From assembly GCA_041736155.1 (NCBI GenBank), contig JBGSUL010000106.1:1-45673 (forward strand): 45,673 nucleotides of DNA, given 5' to 3'. Numbering within the stretch: position 1 is the stretch's first letter; each line of letters begins with the position of its first letter. This stretch comes from JANPLN01 sp041736155. GTDB lineage: Bacteria > Bdellovibrionota > Bdellovibrionia > Bdellovibrionales > JAGQZY01. The notes beneath the pieces were generated by a model. That model saw nothing but the letters and a program-made list of their open reading frames with translations. It searched no databases and was not told the DNA's origin. Shown here in pieces: positions 35,211 to 42,774 of this stretch. The position numbers and the translations under genes are program-made.

Positions 35211-36951
35211 AGGGGCATTTATTTTACACCGACGATCTAAATTTCTTATTTTTTATGTAGCTACTGTATCGCTTGTTTTTTTTCAAAACTGCGGTCCGGC
35301 GCTACATACTTCGTCATCGAATGTTTTGATGAACTCCAACGGAATGCAAACCGTTTATAAATGTAATCCCAATGCGGAACCTTCGCCGACCTCCGCGCGA
35401 CGTCTCAGCAAATATGAATATACACAATCAGTTTACCTCTTGGTGTCGACATTGCCAACGACAGAGCTAACAACGGTCAAGGCAGCAATGGCGGCATTGT
35501 TGATGTCTGTCCCAGAAGACAGTGGACTTAAATTTGATTCAGATGACTATGGTATAACAGAAGGTCATACGGCCGCCTATTACACTGTAGCTCGAGGTCT
35601 GGCGACTGAGATTGTCAAATCAGATACACGATTGAAGGCGTTTGCGGGAAGTTGTGCCTCCATTTCGACAACACCGAGTGCTTCATGTGTGAGTGCATTT
35701 TTAACACAAAAAGCAATGCAAATTCTCCGTCGACCATTAACTGAGGTAGAAATTGCCACAATGAGTTCAGATATGGCTGGAAAATGGAAGTCTCTCTTAA
35801 CGCGCCTCTTGATGCATCCTAGTTTTCTTTTTCAAACGGAGTTAGAGGGAAGTGCGGTTAAAAGTGGTATTTTAAAAGTATCGCCTTATGAATTAGCGAG
35901 TCGTATTTCGTTTCATGTTGTCAAACAAGCCCCTGATGCGGCTCTTTTAGCTAAAGCGGCAGATGGAAGCATCATGCAAAAAGAAGTGATTCGTTCGGAA
36001 ATAAAAAGATTGATTTCCACCTATCCTCTACAGGCAACGTATTCGGCAGATAAATTTTTTGAGGGATGGATGGCCTATAAGCGTGTTGCACATCCTGTCG
36101 CAGGCTCTTCTGCGCCAATAAAAGCCTTTACCAGTGGCCAAACCCTCCAGCGCGACAGTTTGATTGCGGAACTCACAAACATGACTCGTTATTATTTGAA
36201 TCAAGGGCAGGGGAGTTTTGAAGATTTATTTTTGAGTCCATATTCATTTGCATCCAATGCCGATCTTGCAAGTCTGTATGGTGTGGCCGCCTACAACCCA
36301 GCGTCGGATACGATGGTTGCTTTTCCACAAAAACAACGTGCCGGACTTCTTAACCGTGCGGCATTTTTAATATCCGGGAACGTCGATACCAGTCCCATCA
36401 TTCGAGGTTTACGTGTTCGACGTGAATTTTTATGTGAAGAAATAACGCCGCCACCGGCGAGCATAGCTGCCATGGTCAGAGATCCTGTATTTGATCCAAC
36501 TTTGTCGACGCGAGTGCGTTTTGAAAATAAAACAGCTTCGACAGCCTGTATGGGTTGTCACGTAGCGATCAATCCGCTTGGTTTTTCTTTGGAAAATTTT
36601 GATGGGTATGGTCGCTTTCGCACGGTGGAAAAAGTTTTTGATCCAGTCAGTGGTGAATTGTTAAATCAAATACCGGTGGATCCCGTTGTTCAACCGCAAG
36701 TGACGCTGCATGATTCGCGAAGTATTTCTAGCTCCGCGGAATTCCATGAGCTCATTTCTGAGAGTGGTAAAGCGCGGGCCTGTATGGTGGAGAGTTTTTA
36801 CCGTTACATACATTACCACGCCGCAAACCGTGAAGCAGATAGTTGCGACCTTTTAGAAATGGATGAACTCGCATCCAGTCCTGGAGGTCTTAATAAGCTG
36901 TTTTACGAAGCTCCGCTAACAGATAGGTTCCAACTTCGTAAACTGGATTAG
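35200..36951 (+). CDS. DUF1592/DUF1588 family exported protein with a CxxCH motif
   Basis: 583 residues, the standard partner of DUF1552 proteins. Domain order appears to be DUF1587/1595-like (about 40-200), DUF1592 (about 200-330), DUF1588 (about 350-470) and DUF1585 at the end. CMGCH at 450-454 within ACMGCHVAINPLGFSLENFD is a potential haem c site. The signal ends LVFFQNC, again with Asn before the Cys. The start is unclear: TTG at 35200 overlaps the upstream stop and lacks a ribosome binding site, whereas AAAGGGG at 35209-35215 points to an ATT codon at 35221. Possible role is electron transfer or binding at the envelope; unproven. Confidence 0.83.
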   Translation: MLNKGAFILHRRSKFLIFYVATVSLVFFQNCGPALHTSSSNVLMNSNGMQTVYKCNPNAEPSPTSARRLSKYEYTQSVYLLVSTLPTTELTTVKAAMAALLMSVPEDSGLKFDSDDYGITEGHTAAYYTVARGLATEIVKSDTRLKAFAGSCASISTTPSASCVSAFLTQKAMQILRRPLTEVEIATMSSDMAGKWKSLLTRLLMHPSFLFQTELEGSAVKSGILKVSPYELASRISFHVVKQAPDAALLAKAADGSIMQKEVIRSEIKRLISTYPLQATYSADKFFEGWMAYKRVAHPVAGSSAPIKAFTSGQTLQRDSLIAELTNMTRYYLNQGQGSFEDLFLSPYSFASNADLASLYGVAAYNPASDTMVAFPQKQRAGLLNRAAFLISGNVDTSPIIRGLRVRREFLCEEITPPPASIAAMVRDPVFDPTLSTRVRFENKTASTACMGCHVAINPLGFSLENFDGYGRFRTVEKVFDPVSGELLNQIPVDPVVQPQVTLHDSRSISSSAEFHELISESGKARACMVESFYRYIHYHAANREADSCDLLEMDELASSPGGLNKLFYEAPLTDRFQLRKLD

Positions 36952-37007
36952 AGCTGGATCTAAACTCCGCCATTGACCTTGGCCGGGTTGTCTTTCAAAC
37001 TCAAGTG

Positions 37008-38291
37008 ATGAGTTCTTGGATGTTGCAGGACATTTCCTGTCATTACACTGATCAAGAAAAGACGCAGGCCCATTGGGCGCTCGAAGCGTTCAAACTTATT
37101 TATGAGATGAGAGTTCACTCCGCAAATGTGGAAAACATTTTGCGGCAGCCTGACATATTGAAGTTGTCCCGCAATCGACTTAAAAATATTCATCAGCATT
37201 TGCAGGAACAAATTCATCGTTATGAAATTTTACTTGCTCCTCTGGGTTGGAAAAAAATCGATCAACGACAGTTTATGAGTTCTGTGGCTTTGCAAAATGG
37301 CTCAAGCTTTCTCGCACAAAATATTGATAATTTATTTCGTGATTGGTGTTGGGGAGATCCTGAGAATCAAAGCGCCAGGATCTCAGTCCAAGAAATTTTA
37401 AAGGGACAAGATGTAACATCTCAAGATGATTTATTGGTTTTAGGCTCGGGGGCCTCTCGTCTGGCGTACGATCTGCATCAAGCCCTCCCTTTTGGAAAAA
37501 CCTATGCCGTTGATTACAATCCTTTGTTTCATTTGTTGGTAAAAAAAATAATCCAGGGTGAGAGTCTCACTCTGTGCGAGTTTCCCATTGTGCCATCAAC
37601 GTCTGCAGATTTTGCGATAGACCGAGTTTTGAAGGCACCTTCCGTTGTGCGCAGTGGTTTTGAGTTGGTTCTGGGGGATATCACGGAGGAATCCTTCCTC
37701 TGGCCACAAGCCCGAGTGATTTTAACACCCTGGTTGATCGATGTGGTGGATATGGATTTTTCGGCGTTGCTCAGTAAGATCAACCATCATCTACCGCAGG
37801 GGGGATTGTGGGTGAATCACGGCCCTCTTGGTTTTAATAATCCACGACTGCGAGATTATTACTCCCTCGAGGAAGTGAATTATCTTCTACAGAAATTCGG
37901 TTTTAAGATGGTGAAGTCGTCTTATGAGTATGGACCTTATTTGCAATCACCGAGTAGTAATAGTCATCGTCAAGAGCGCGTATATTCATTTGTAGTGGAG
38001 AAGGTTGCGGACGGACCAGAAGTGGAAATGCAAAAGCGTTTGCCTTTACCAGAATGGCTTCAGGATCCACAAAGAAAGATCGATATTCCAGTTCAGACCA
38101 TGCGTTTGGAAGAAGCTTTTGTGTTCAATGCAAAGGTCGCGCATTTGTTAAAGAAAAACTTGAGCTTCCATGAACTGGTGGATCAGCTCAATCAAGATAT
38201 AGGCATGGAAAAGGCTCATCTAGCGCGGGTTGTGGAGCATATTCTGATGAACTTCTACCAACAATCACTGTTGAATCCCCACGATCATTAA
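37008..38291 (+). CDS. N2227-like (carnosine N-methyltransferase family) SAM methyltransferase
   Basis: 427 residues. The SAM-binding motif LVLGSGASRLAYDLHQ lies near 141-158, followed by AVDYNPLFHLL, and a conserved block WVNHGPLGFNNPRLRDYYSLEE near 268 matches the N2227/CARNMT1 family in spacing (N-x-G-P-L). Eukaryotic members methylate carnosine; bacterial substrates are unknown. The last 80 residues (after about 345) form a separate helical domain, LLKKNLSFHELVDQLN...RVVEHILMNF, like the PqqD-type winged helix, to judge by pattern only. It starts 56 bases after the DUF1592 gene and may be co-transcribed. GTG at 37005 is an alternative start. Confidence 0.72.
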   Translation: MSSWMLQDISCHYTDQEKTQAHWALEAFKLIYEMRVHSANVENILRQPDILKLSRNRLKNIHQHLQEQIHRYEILLAPLGWKKIDQRQFMSSVALQNGSSFLAQNIDNLFRDWCWGDPENQSARISVQEILKGQDVTSQDDLLVLGSGASRLAYDLHQALPFGKTYAVDYNPLFHLLVKKIIQGESLTLCEFPIVPSTSADFAIDRVLKAPSVVRSGFELVLGDITEESFLWPQARVILTPWLIDVVDMDFSALLSKINHHLPQGGLWVNHGPLGFNNPRLRDYYSLEEVNYLLQKFGFKMVKSSYEYGPYLQSPSSNSHRQERVYSFVVEKVADGPEVEMQKRLPLPEWLQDPQRKIDIPVQTMRLEEAFVFNAKVAHLLKKNLSFHELVDQLNQDIGMEKAHLARVVEHILMNFYQQSLLNPHDH

Positions 38292-38292
38292 A

Positions 38293-38385
38293 GCAGAGAT
38301 CCTTCGGCTCCGCCTCAGGGCGACGGGGATCGATCTGGGCATTAGGTGTTCACCTGTCATCCTGAGGCGAAGCCGAAGGATCTGC
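38293..38385. repeat. REP-like long inverted repeat
   Basis: CCTTCGGCTCCGCCTCAGG (38301-38319) pairs with CCTGAGGCGAAGCCGAAGG (38361-38379) with one mismatch, and the flanks GCAGAGAT / ATCTGC extend it. Between the arms AGGTG-TT-CACCT (38344-38355) makes a second hairpin. The core CTTCGGCTTCGCCTCAGGATGAC is a sequence found as a dispersed palindromic repeat in many bacterial genomes. It sits just after the methyltransferase stop and could stabilise or end that transcript, and it is a plausible substrate for a RAYT-type transposase. Confidence 0.6.
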
Positions 38386-38547
38386 GTTTAAACATTTGAC
38401 AGCTGCTTAACAATTTACTGTTTTGCCCAGGTGTCAGTCTTTTTTGAGAATCTAAATAAATAAACAATATCAATAGCTTATGCCATGCCAACTTTAGGAT
38501 CGCAATTTGTACTAAGGAAGGGTGTGAATATAAAAAGTGGGGTAAAT

Positions 38548-38943
38548 ATGAAAGGCTTTAAATTTTTAATGATGCTCATTGCATTCGCCATGGCAGCTAC
38601 AGCATGTAGCAAAGGTGGTGGCGGTGGTGGTGCAGCGCCGGTTGCGCAAGACCGTTATTACTATCAAGGCAGCTATTGTATGGATAGAAATACCGGACAG
38701 CAAATCTCCAACGTGTATTGTGATGATGATAACTACAATAACGGTGGTTATGAAAATCAGTGTATTGGTTTGGTTTATTATACGAACTATCAAGCTGGTT
38801 ATATGGATGTGGTCGATTGTCGTAATCCACAAGCGATTTATGTAGAGTGTCGTGATCCAGAGGCTTACATCAGAGCTGGAGAAATTTACCATTGCGAAGA
38901 AGGTTATGGTAATTACGGCACCGGCTACAACACAGGCTACTAA
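38548..38943 (+). CDS. Small glycine/tyrosine-rich lipoprotein
   Basis: 131 residues. The signal MKGFKFLMMLIAFAMAATAC ends with lipobox A-T-A-C, followed by a glycine run (KGGGGGG) as a flexible linker. The mature part is rich in Tyr, Asn and Asp with eight or so cysteines in pairs (YCMDRNTG, YCDDD, QCIGLV, DCRNP, ECRDP, HCEEG), suggesting a disulfide-bonded surface domain. No family recognised. GTGGGG precedes the ATG at 38548; longer starts from 38485 would lengthen the signal implausibly. Confidence 0.7.
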   Translation: MKGFKFLMMLIAFAMAATACSKGGGGGGAAPVAQDRYYYQGSYCMDRNTGQQISNVYCDDDNYNNGGYENQCIGLVYYTNYQAGYMDVVDCRNPQAIYVECRDPEAYIRAGEIYHCEEGYGNYGTGYNTGY

Positions 38944-38972
38944 TTGAGACGAAGCTTGTCTTAAAAGCAAAA

Positions 38973-39000
38973 AAAAGGAGATCTCACAAGATCTCCTTTT
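38973..39000. terminator. Bidirectional rho-independent terminator
   Basis: AAAAGGAGATCT (38973-38984) and AGATCTCCTTTT (38989-39000) form a 12-bp perfect stem with loop CACA, with T runs on both strands. It separates the small lipoprotein from the converging secreted-protein gene. A weaker stem (TTGAGAC/GTCTTAA, 38944-38963) precedes it. Confidence 0.88.
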
Positions 39001-39039
39001 TGTATTTTTAAAAATAGAAAACTCAAAAGAACAACGCTC

Positions 39040-39570
39040 TTATAAAAGAATGGCTTCCAGCGCAGAACCCGCAAAGATCGACTCATATAAACCTTGAATC
39101 TTACGACCTTCCATTAAGTAAGTATAACGTACTTGGGTGATTTCATCCCTTGGTACATAAATGCGACAAACCATCTTGCTGTGGTCGAGAATGACGATTG
39201 TTTCGCGAGGGCCATCTTGCGCGCGAGAGTCACGGTCAGCAACCCATGTGATGATACCGCAAGCGTCTCTTTCTTGCGAAATCAGTGGCAGAGAAATTGT
39301 ACGATCCGAAGGGCGCATCATCACGCAGGGAGCATCATTGTCCGTGGCGGTCTGGCAGTGATTTTGTTGGCGGAGGATGATGTGGATCTCTTGGTTGGGC
39401 ATATCAATTTGTACATAAGCTTTTTCTACGTTCTGTGCAAACTGGCGATCATCGAGTTGAATGTGGGTGAGGGGCGCTTGAAGAGAAGTGAGCTCGAGGT
39501 TTTCTGTGATGTTTTCAGCCCATGCCCATGGAGTTAAAAATAAAATACTTAAACAAAGACTTTTTTTCAT
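39040..39570 (-). CDS. Secreted protein of unknown function
   Basis: 176 residues with a Sec signal (MKKSLCLSILFLTPWAWA, cleavage likely after AWA-EN). The mature part has four cysteines and short beta-like segments (KAYVQIDMPNQEIHIIL, TIVILDHSKMVCRIYVP). No family recognised. AGGGAG lies 8 bases before the ATG. Its 5' region faces the palindrome-rich leader of the FAD/SelD-like gene, so the two are divergent. Confidence 0.7.
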   Translation of the reverse strand: MKKSLCLSILFLTPWAWAENITENLELTSLQAPLTHIQLDDRQFAQNVEKAYVQIDMPNQEIHIILRQQNHCQTATDNDAPCVMMRPSDRTISLPLISQERDACGIITWVADRDSRAQDGPRETIVILDHSKMVCRIYVPRDEITQVRYTYLMEGRKIQGLYESIFAGSALEAILL

Positions 39571-39735
39571 AAATGATTCTCCCTATGCACTCCTTTGTAG
39601 GTTTAAAAACTTAATTAGAAAAATTATTAAAACAGAAGTGAATTAATTACTTTTTGTAATGATGAGGAGAACGCTGCTGTCCTGCGAAATAAATTTGAAT
39701 ATCATTGACTCAGTGAGGCAACGTTTTAAACTGGA

Positions 39736-39828
39736 AGAGATCGGGATTTATAAAATCTCGAATTCATTCAAGAAGAATGAATTTGCAATCTCGATTCGAG
39801 GTTAACGCTAGCGATCTCACGGAGGTGA
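39736..39828 (+). promoter_or_regulatory. Palindromic leader and strong ribosome binding site before the FAD/SelD-like operon
   Basis: AATTCATTC (39761-39769) and GAATGAATT (39775-39783) form a perfect 9-bp stem with a 5-base loop; CTCGA-T-TCGAG (39790-39800) is an 11-base palindrome; GAGAT near 39736 can pair with ATCTC at 39755. They are followed by GGAGGTGAT at 39821-39829, which matches the full anti-Shine-Dalgarno sequence and sits 3-4 bases before the GTG start. Operator sites or an RNA leader are both possible. Confidence 0.45.
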
Positions 39829-39832
39829 TTGA

Positions 39833-41977
39833 GTGCGTATAGTTCTACTAGGTGGCGGTCTGAGCCATATCCAAGCGGTTCGTCATAAAACTAAAAATCT
39901 AAATTTTAACGTTGAGATCGTTTTGGTCAATCAACATCCGCATGTTTTTTACGCACCTGCCTTTGAGGAAGTACTGACGGGAAGACTTCCCCTTGCCGAT
40001 GCGATGATAGATTTGCGTAAAATTTGTACATTAGCGGGAGTGACTTTTATCCAATCGCAAGTGACAGGTATAGATACAGAACAAAAACTTTTGAAGTTTT
40101 CTGATCGTGCCAATCTTCAATACGACTTTTTATCCATCGACGACATTGGCGAACCACAAACACATCATCCTAAGGGTTTTTTAGATAATGGTTTTTATAC
40201 GAAGGAACTGGTTTCGTTTTTTCAAAAACTTCAAGATCTTGAAAAAGGTTTGGCAAAAATTCGTCCCCATCGTTTCCGTGTGGCTGTGGTCGGGGGTGGC
40301 GAAGCCGCCGTGGTGCTCAGTCGCTATTTGCCCGAGCGTTTGAAAAAATACTGTGCCGATGTTCAGTGGGAGATTTTTGAAAAGCAAGAGGCGCTACTTC
40401 CGCACTATCAACCTCTGCTCCGTAAGACCTTAGAGAAAGAACTCAAAAAACAAGATGTGCTCATTCGCACCTCTTTTGTTGTGGGAGATGTCATAGAGTC
40501 GACACTGGTGAATGTTTTAGAGCCGCGCCAAACGTTTGTTGCGGACATTATCTTTTTCACCACGCCGTCCATCCTTCCTCAATGGGTCAAGTCATCAGGT
40601 TTACCACTCACTTCGGATGGCTTTTTAGATGCCCATCCTCATTTTGTGCTTAAAAATCACCCCGATATTTTAGCCAGTGGTGAGGCCATCGGTCAGACGA
40701 CCACAGAGCGCGATGTGGACGATCATGCCACGGCCATTGCGGCCCTTTTTAATAACGAAAGTGTGCAGGTCAAAAGAGATATTCCTAAAATTAATAAAAA
40801 AGAAGTTATTTACATCGACGGAAAAGCCGTTCAGACCCGTTGGGGTTTTGTCACACAAAGTGAAAAGACGTACCTCGATCATCAATCGGCTCTCAAAAAG
40901 AATTTGGCGGATCTCCGTGCAGTGAAGGAACAAAAGCAAGCGCGCGTGTACACGGTTATCGAAGACAATTATTTTGTCGAAGCCCTCAAAAAGCGTTTGT
41001 CTTTGGATTTAAGTGAGCAAGAAATGCATCAGATTTTTGCGGAGACCTTAAATACGACATTTTCTGTTTCTGGTTGGTTTGAGAAAGAATACAAAGATGT
41101 TTTTAATGACCATTATCTTTCTTCCTACCATTCGTGTTTGGATTTGATTGACGAGTGTTATTTGCGTAATGGCACTCCACAATATTTACGTTTGTATGTA
41201 AGTGCGCCGAGCAGTATTAAAGATGTGGAAATTTTAAGTCAAATTGTGATTGGCGCATCGAGGGCGGGAAAAGATCGTCTGCATGTGAAAATTCATTTGT
41301 GCAGTCAAGAGATGAACACAGTGCAGTTTTCTCTCGGCGCGCAAGGGCCGTTGAGCAAAATGGCGGTTCCACAGCCGATGGCCTACATGGCGCTTCTTCG
41401 TCCGCTCGGACTTTATGCTCTTTTGTCGCATCAAGGGCGTTCTATGTGGCAGGGTGAGTGGATGGATGAGTTGTGGGCACCGCTCGAAAAAACGGTGCAA
41501 TCCACGGTGCAGAAAATTTCTTCGCTGGCACCGCAGGGTTCGTTGATGCCGCTCAGTGAATGGGGTTTGATCAACGATCTGGTTCGTCACATCAGCCCAG
41601 AGGGTTGGAAAATATGCATTAATCTCAGTCAGCTGCCGCGCTGGACGGGCGTCAATGAAATTCTCAAAGAAAAACCCATGGACGCTTTGATTGAAAGAAA
41701 CTGGCAAAGAGGATTTCGTTATTGGTCGGGGCGAGGAGAAGCTTTTCCCGAATCACAGTATTTATTGTGGGAGCCGCAACTGATACGCGGTGGCGCGTGT
41801 TTACTTATACCGCCAGAGGATTTAGAAAAGATCGCAGAGACCATGGGCTCCTCACTGTATTTAATTGGTTATGTGGAGCAGATGATTCAGAAGGAACAAA
41901 CCTCCTATAAACTTTCAGATTGGACTTATGAAAGTCGCAAGCCTTCCAAGTTTATAGAAGCTTACAAGGATATTTAA
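39833..41977 (+). CDS. FAD/NAD oxidoreductase fused to a degenerate SelD-like domain
   Basis: A 714-residue two-domain protein. Residues 1 to about 330 are an NDH-2-like pyridine nucleotide-disulfide oxidoreductase: FAD site LLGGGLSHIQ, NAD site VAVVGGGEAAVV, and the closing motif DILASGEAIG. Residues of about 360-714 follow selenide,water dikinase (SelD) block by block, as in known Ndh-SelD fusions: RPLGLYALLSHQGRSMW where SelD has K-P-L-G-T-G, PLSEWGLINDLVRHI where it has D-V-T-G-F-G-L-x-G-H, CINLSQLP, and EPQLIRGGACLLIP where it has D-P-Q-T-S-G-G. The catalytic N-terminal Cys/Lys motif, the V-G-G-H-T loop (here KIHLCSQ) and several metal-binding aspartates are lost, so selenophosphate synthesis is unlikely. 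GTG start with GGAGGTGAT. Cytoplasmic; overlaps DUF432 by one base. Confidence 0.78.
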   Translation: MRIVLLGGGLSHIQAVRHKTKNLNFNVEIVLVNQHPHVFYAPAFEEVLTGRLPLADAMIDLRKICTLAGVTFIQSQVTGIDTEQKLLKFSDRANLQYDFLSIDDIGEPQTHHPKGFLDNGFYTKELVSFFQKLQDLEKGLAKIRPHRFRVAVVGGGEAAVVLSRYLPERLKKYCADVQWEIFEKQEALLPHYQPLLRKTLEKELKKQDVLIRTSFVVGDVIESTLVNVLEPRQTFVADIIFFTTPSILPQWVKSSGLPLTSDGFLDAHPHFVLKNHPDILASGEAIGQTTTERDVDDHATAIAALFNNESVQVKRDIPKINKKEVIYIDGKAVQTRWGFVTQSEKTYLDHQSALKKNLADLRAVKEQKQARVYTVIEDNYFVEALKKRLSLDLSEQEMHQIFAETLNTTFSVSGWFEKEYKDVFNDHYLSSYHSCLDLIDECYLRNGTPQYLRLYVSAPSSIKDVEILSQIVIGASRAGKDRLHVKIHLCSQEMNTVQFSLGAQGPLSKMAVPQPMAYMALLRPLGLYALLSHQGRSMWQGEWMDELWAPLEKTVQSTVQKISSLAPQGSLMPLSEWGLINDLVRHISPEGWKICINLSQLPRWTGVNEILKEKPMDALIERNWQRGFRYWSGRGEAFPESQYLLWEPQLIRGGACLLIPPEDLEKIAETMGSSLYLIGYVEQMIQKEQTSYKLSDWTYESRKPSKFIEAYKDI

Positions 41978-42774
41978 TGGAACTGCAGGTTTTCCAACAT
42001 CCAGTCAAACTCGAGATGGGGCAAATCCTGCATTTACGGTTTGGTCCTTTGGATCTGTATGTGGGTCACTTTTTCCAAGAGTGGCGAGTGAGTTGGAAGA
42101 GCTCCAACGACTATATGGATAATTCTTTTCTTTTTGAATTACCATTCAATGGCAGCGTGCCTGAAGATATGCAGTCGCAAATTCGTTACACTTATTCGCG
42201 CCCGAGCAATAGTTTTATCAAACTCACTCCTATACTTGGAGATCGGGCTTTTGTTGCCAAGCCAACAAAACCGCTGATGGTCTTACCAGGAGAAACAGTC
42301 AAAATTTACATGAGCATTCCGCTCTTTGTGCGCGTGGAGTTAGAAGAGCCTTATGCACTCATCGAAGAAATTCCTGTTTTACAAAGTCCACGTACATGGT
42401 TTGGGGAATCGACCATTGTGGGTGAGGTTTGTTATTCTACGCGCATTAAAGCTGTTTTGGATCGTCGGGAATTAGTGCAAAGACCATATCGAGCAACCTC
42501 GCAGTTGATTATCGAAAATCGTGGAGATGATTCTCTCCATGTGGAACGCCTGAAAGTGCCAGCACCTTATCTTTCGCTTTATCAAAATGAAGACGGTCAT
42601 TTTCTCACCAGTGTGATTCATTACATTCGTGATTCCTCGGGGCATATCAAAGACGTGGATATCATTGCCAAAGAAGATCAAGAGAATTTGACTTTTCTTG
42701 CAGGGCCGCGCCTCAAGGCGGATGCTTCGATTTTAAATCCCATAACATATTTCTTCGGAAGTCGTGATGATTGA
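41977..42774 (+). CDS. DUF432 family protein
   Basis: 265 residues without signal peptide or membrane segment. It matches the DUF432 pattern of a beta-rich protein (LEMGQILHLRFGPLDLYV; PGETVKIYMSIPLFVRVEL; YSTRIKAVLDRRELVQRPYRA). DUF432 proteins are known mainly as neighbours of MscS-like channels, which holds here. The ATG overlaps the upstream stop (TAATG) and its 3' end overlaps the channel gene by 8 bases. A role as a cytoplasmic partner or modulator of the channel is inference. Confidence 0.7.
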   Translation: MELQVFQHPVKLEMGQILHLRFGPLDLYVGHFFQEWRVSWKSSNDYMDNSFLFELPFNGSVPEDMQSQIRYTYSRPSNSFIKLTPILGDRAFVAKPTKPLMVLPGETVKIYMSIPLFVRVELEEPYALIEEIPVLQSPRTWFGESTIVGEVCYSTRIKAVLDRRELVQRPYRATSQLIIENRGDDSLHVERLKVPAPYLSLYQNEDGHFLTSVIHYIRDSSGHIKDVDIIAKEDQENLTFLAGPRLKADASILNPITYFFGSRDD

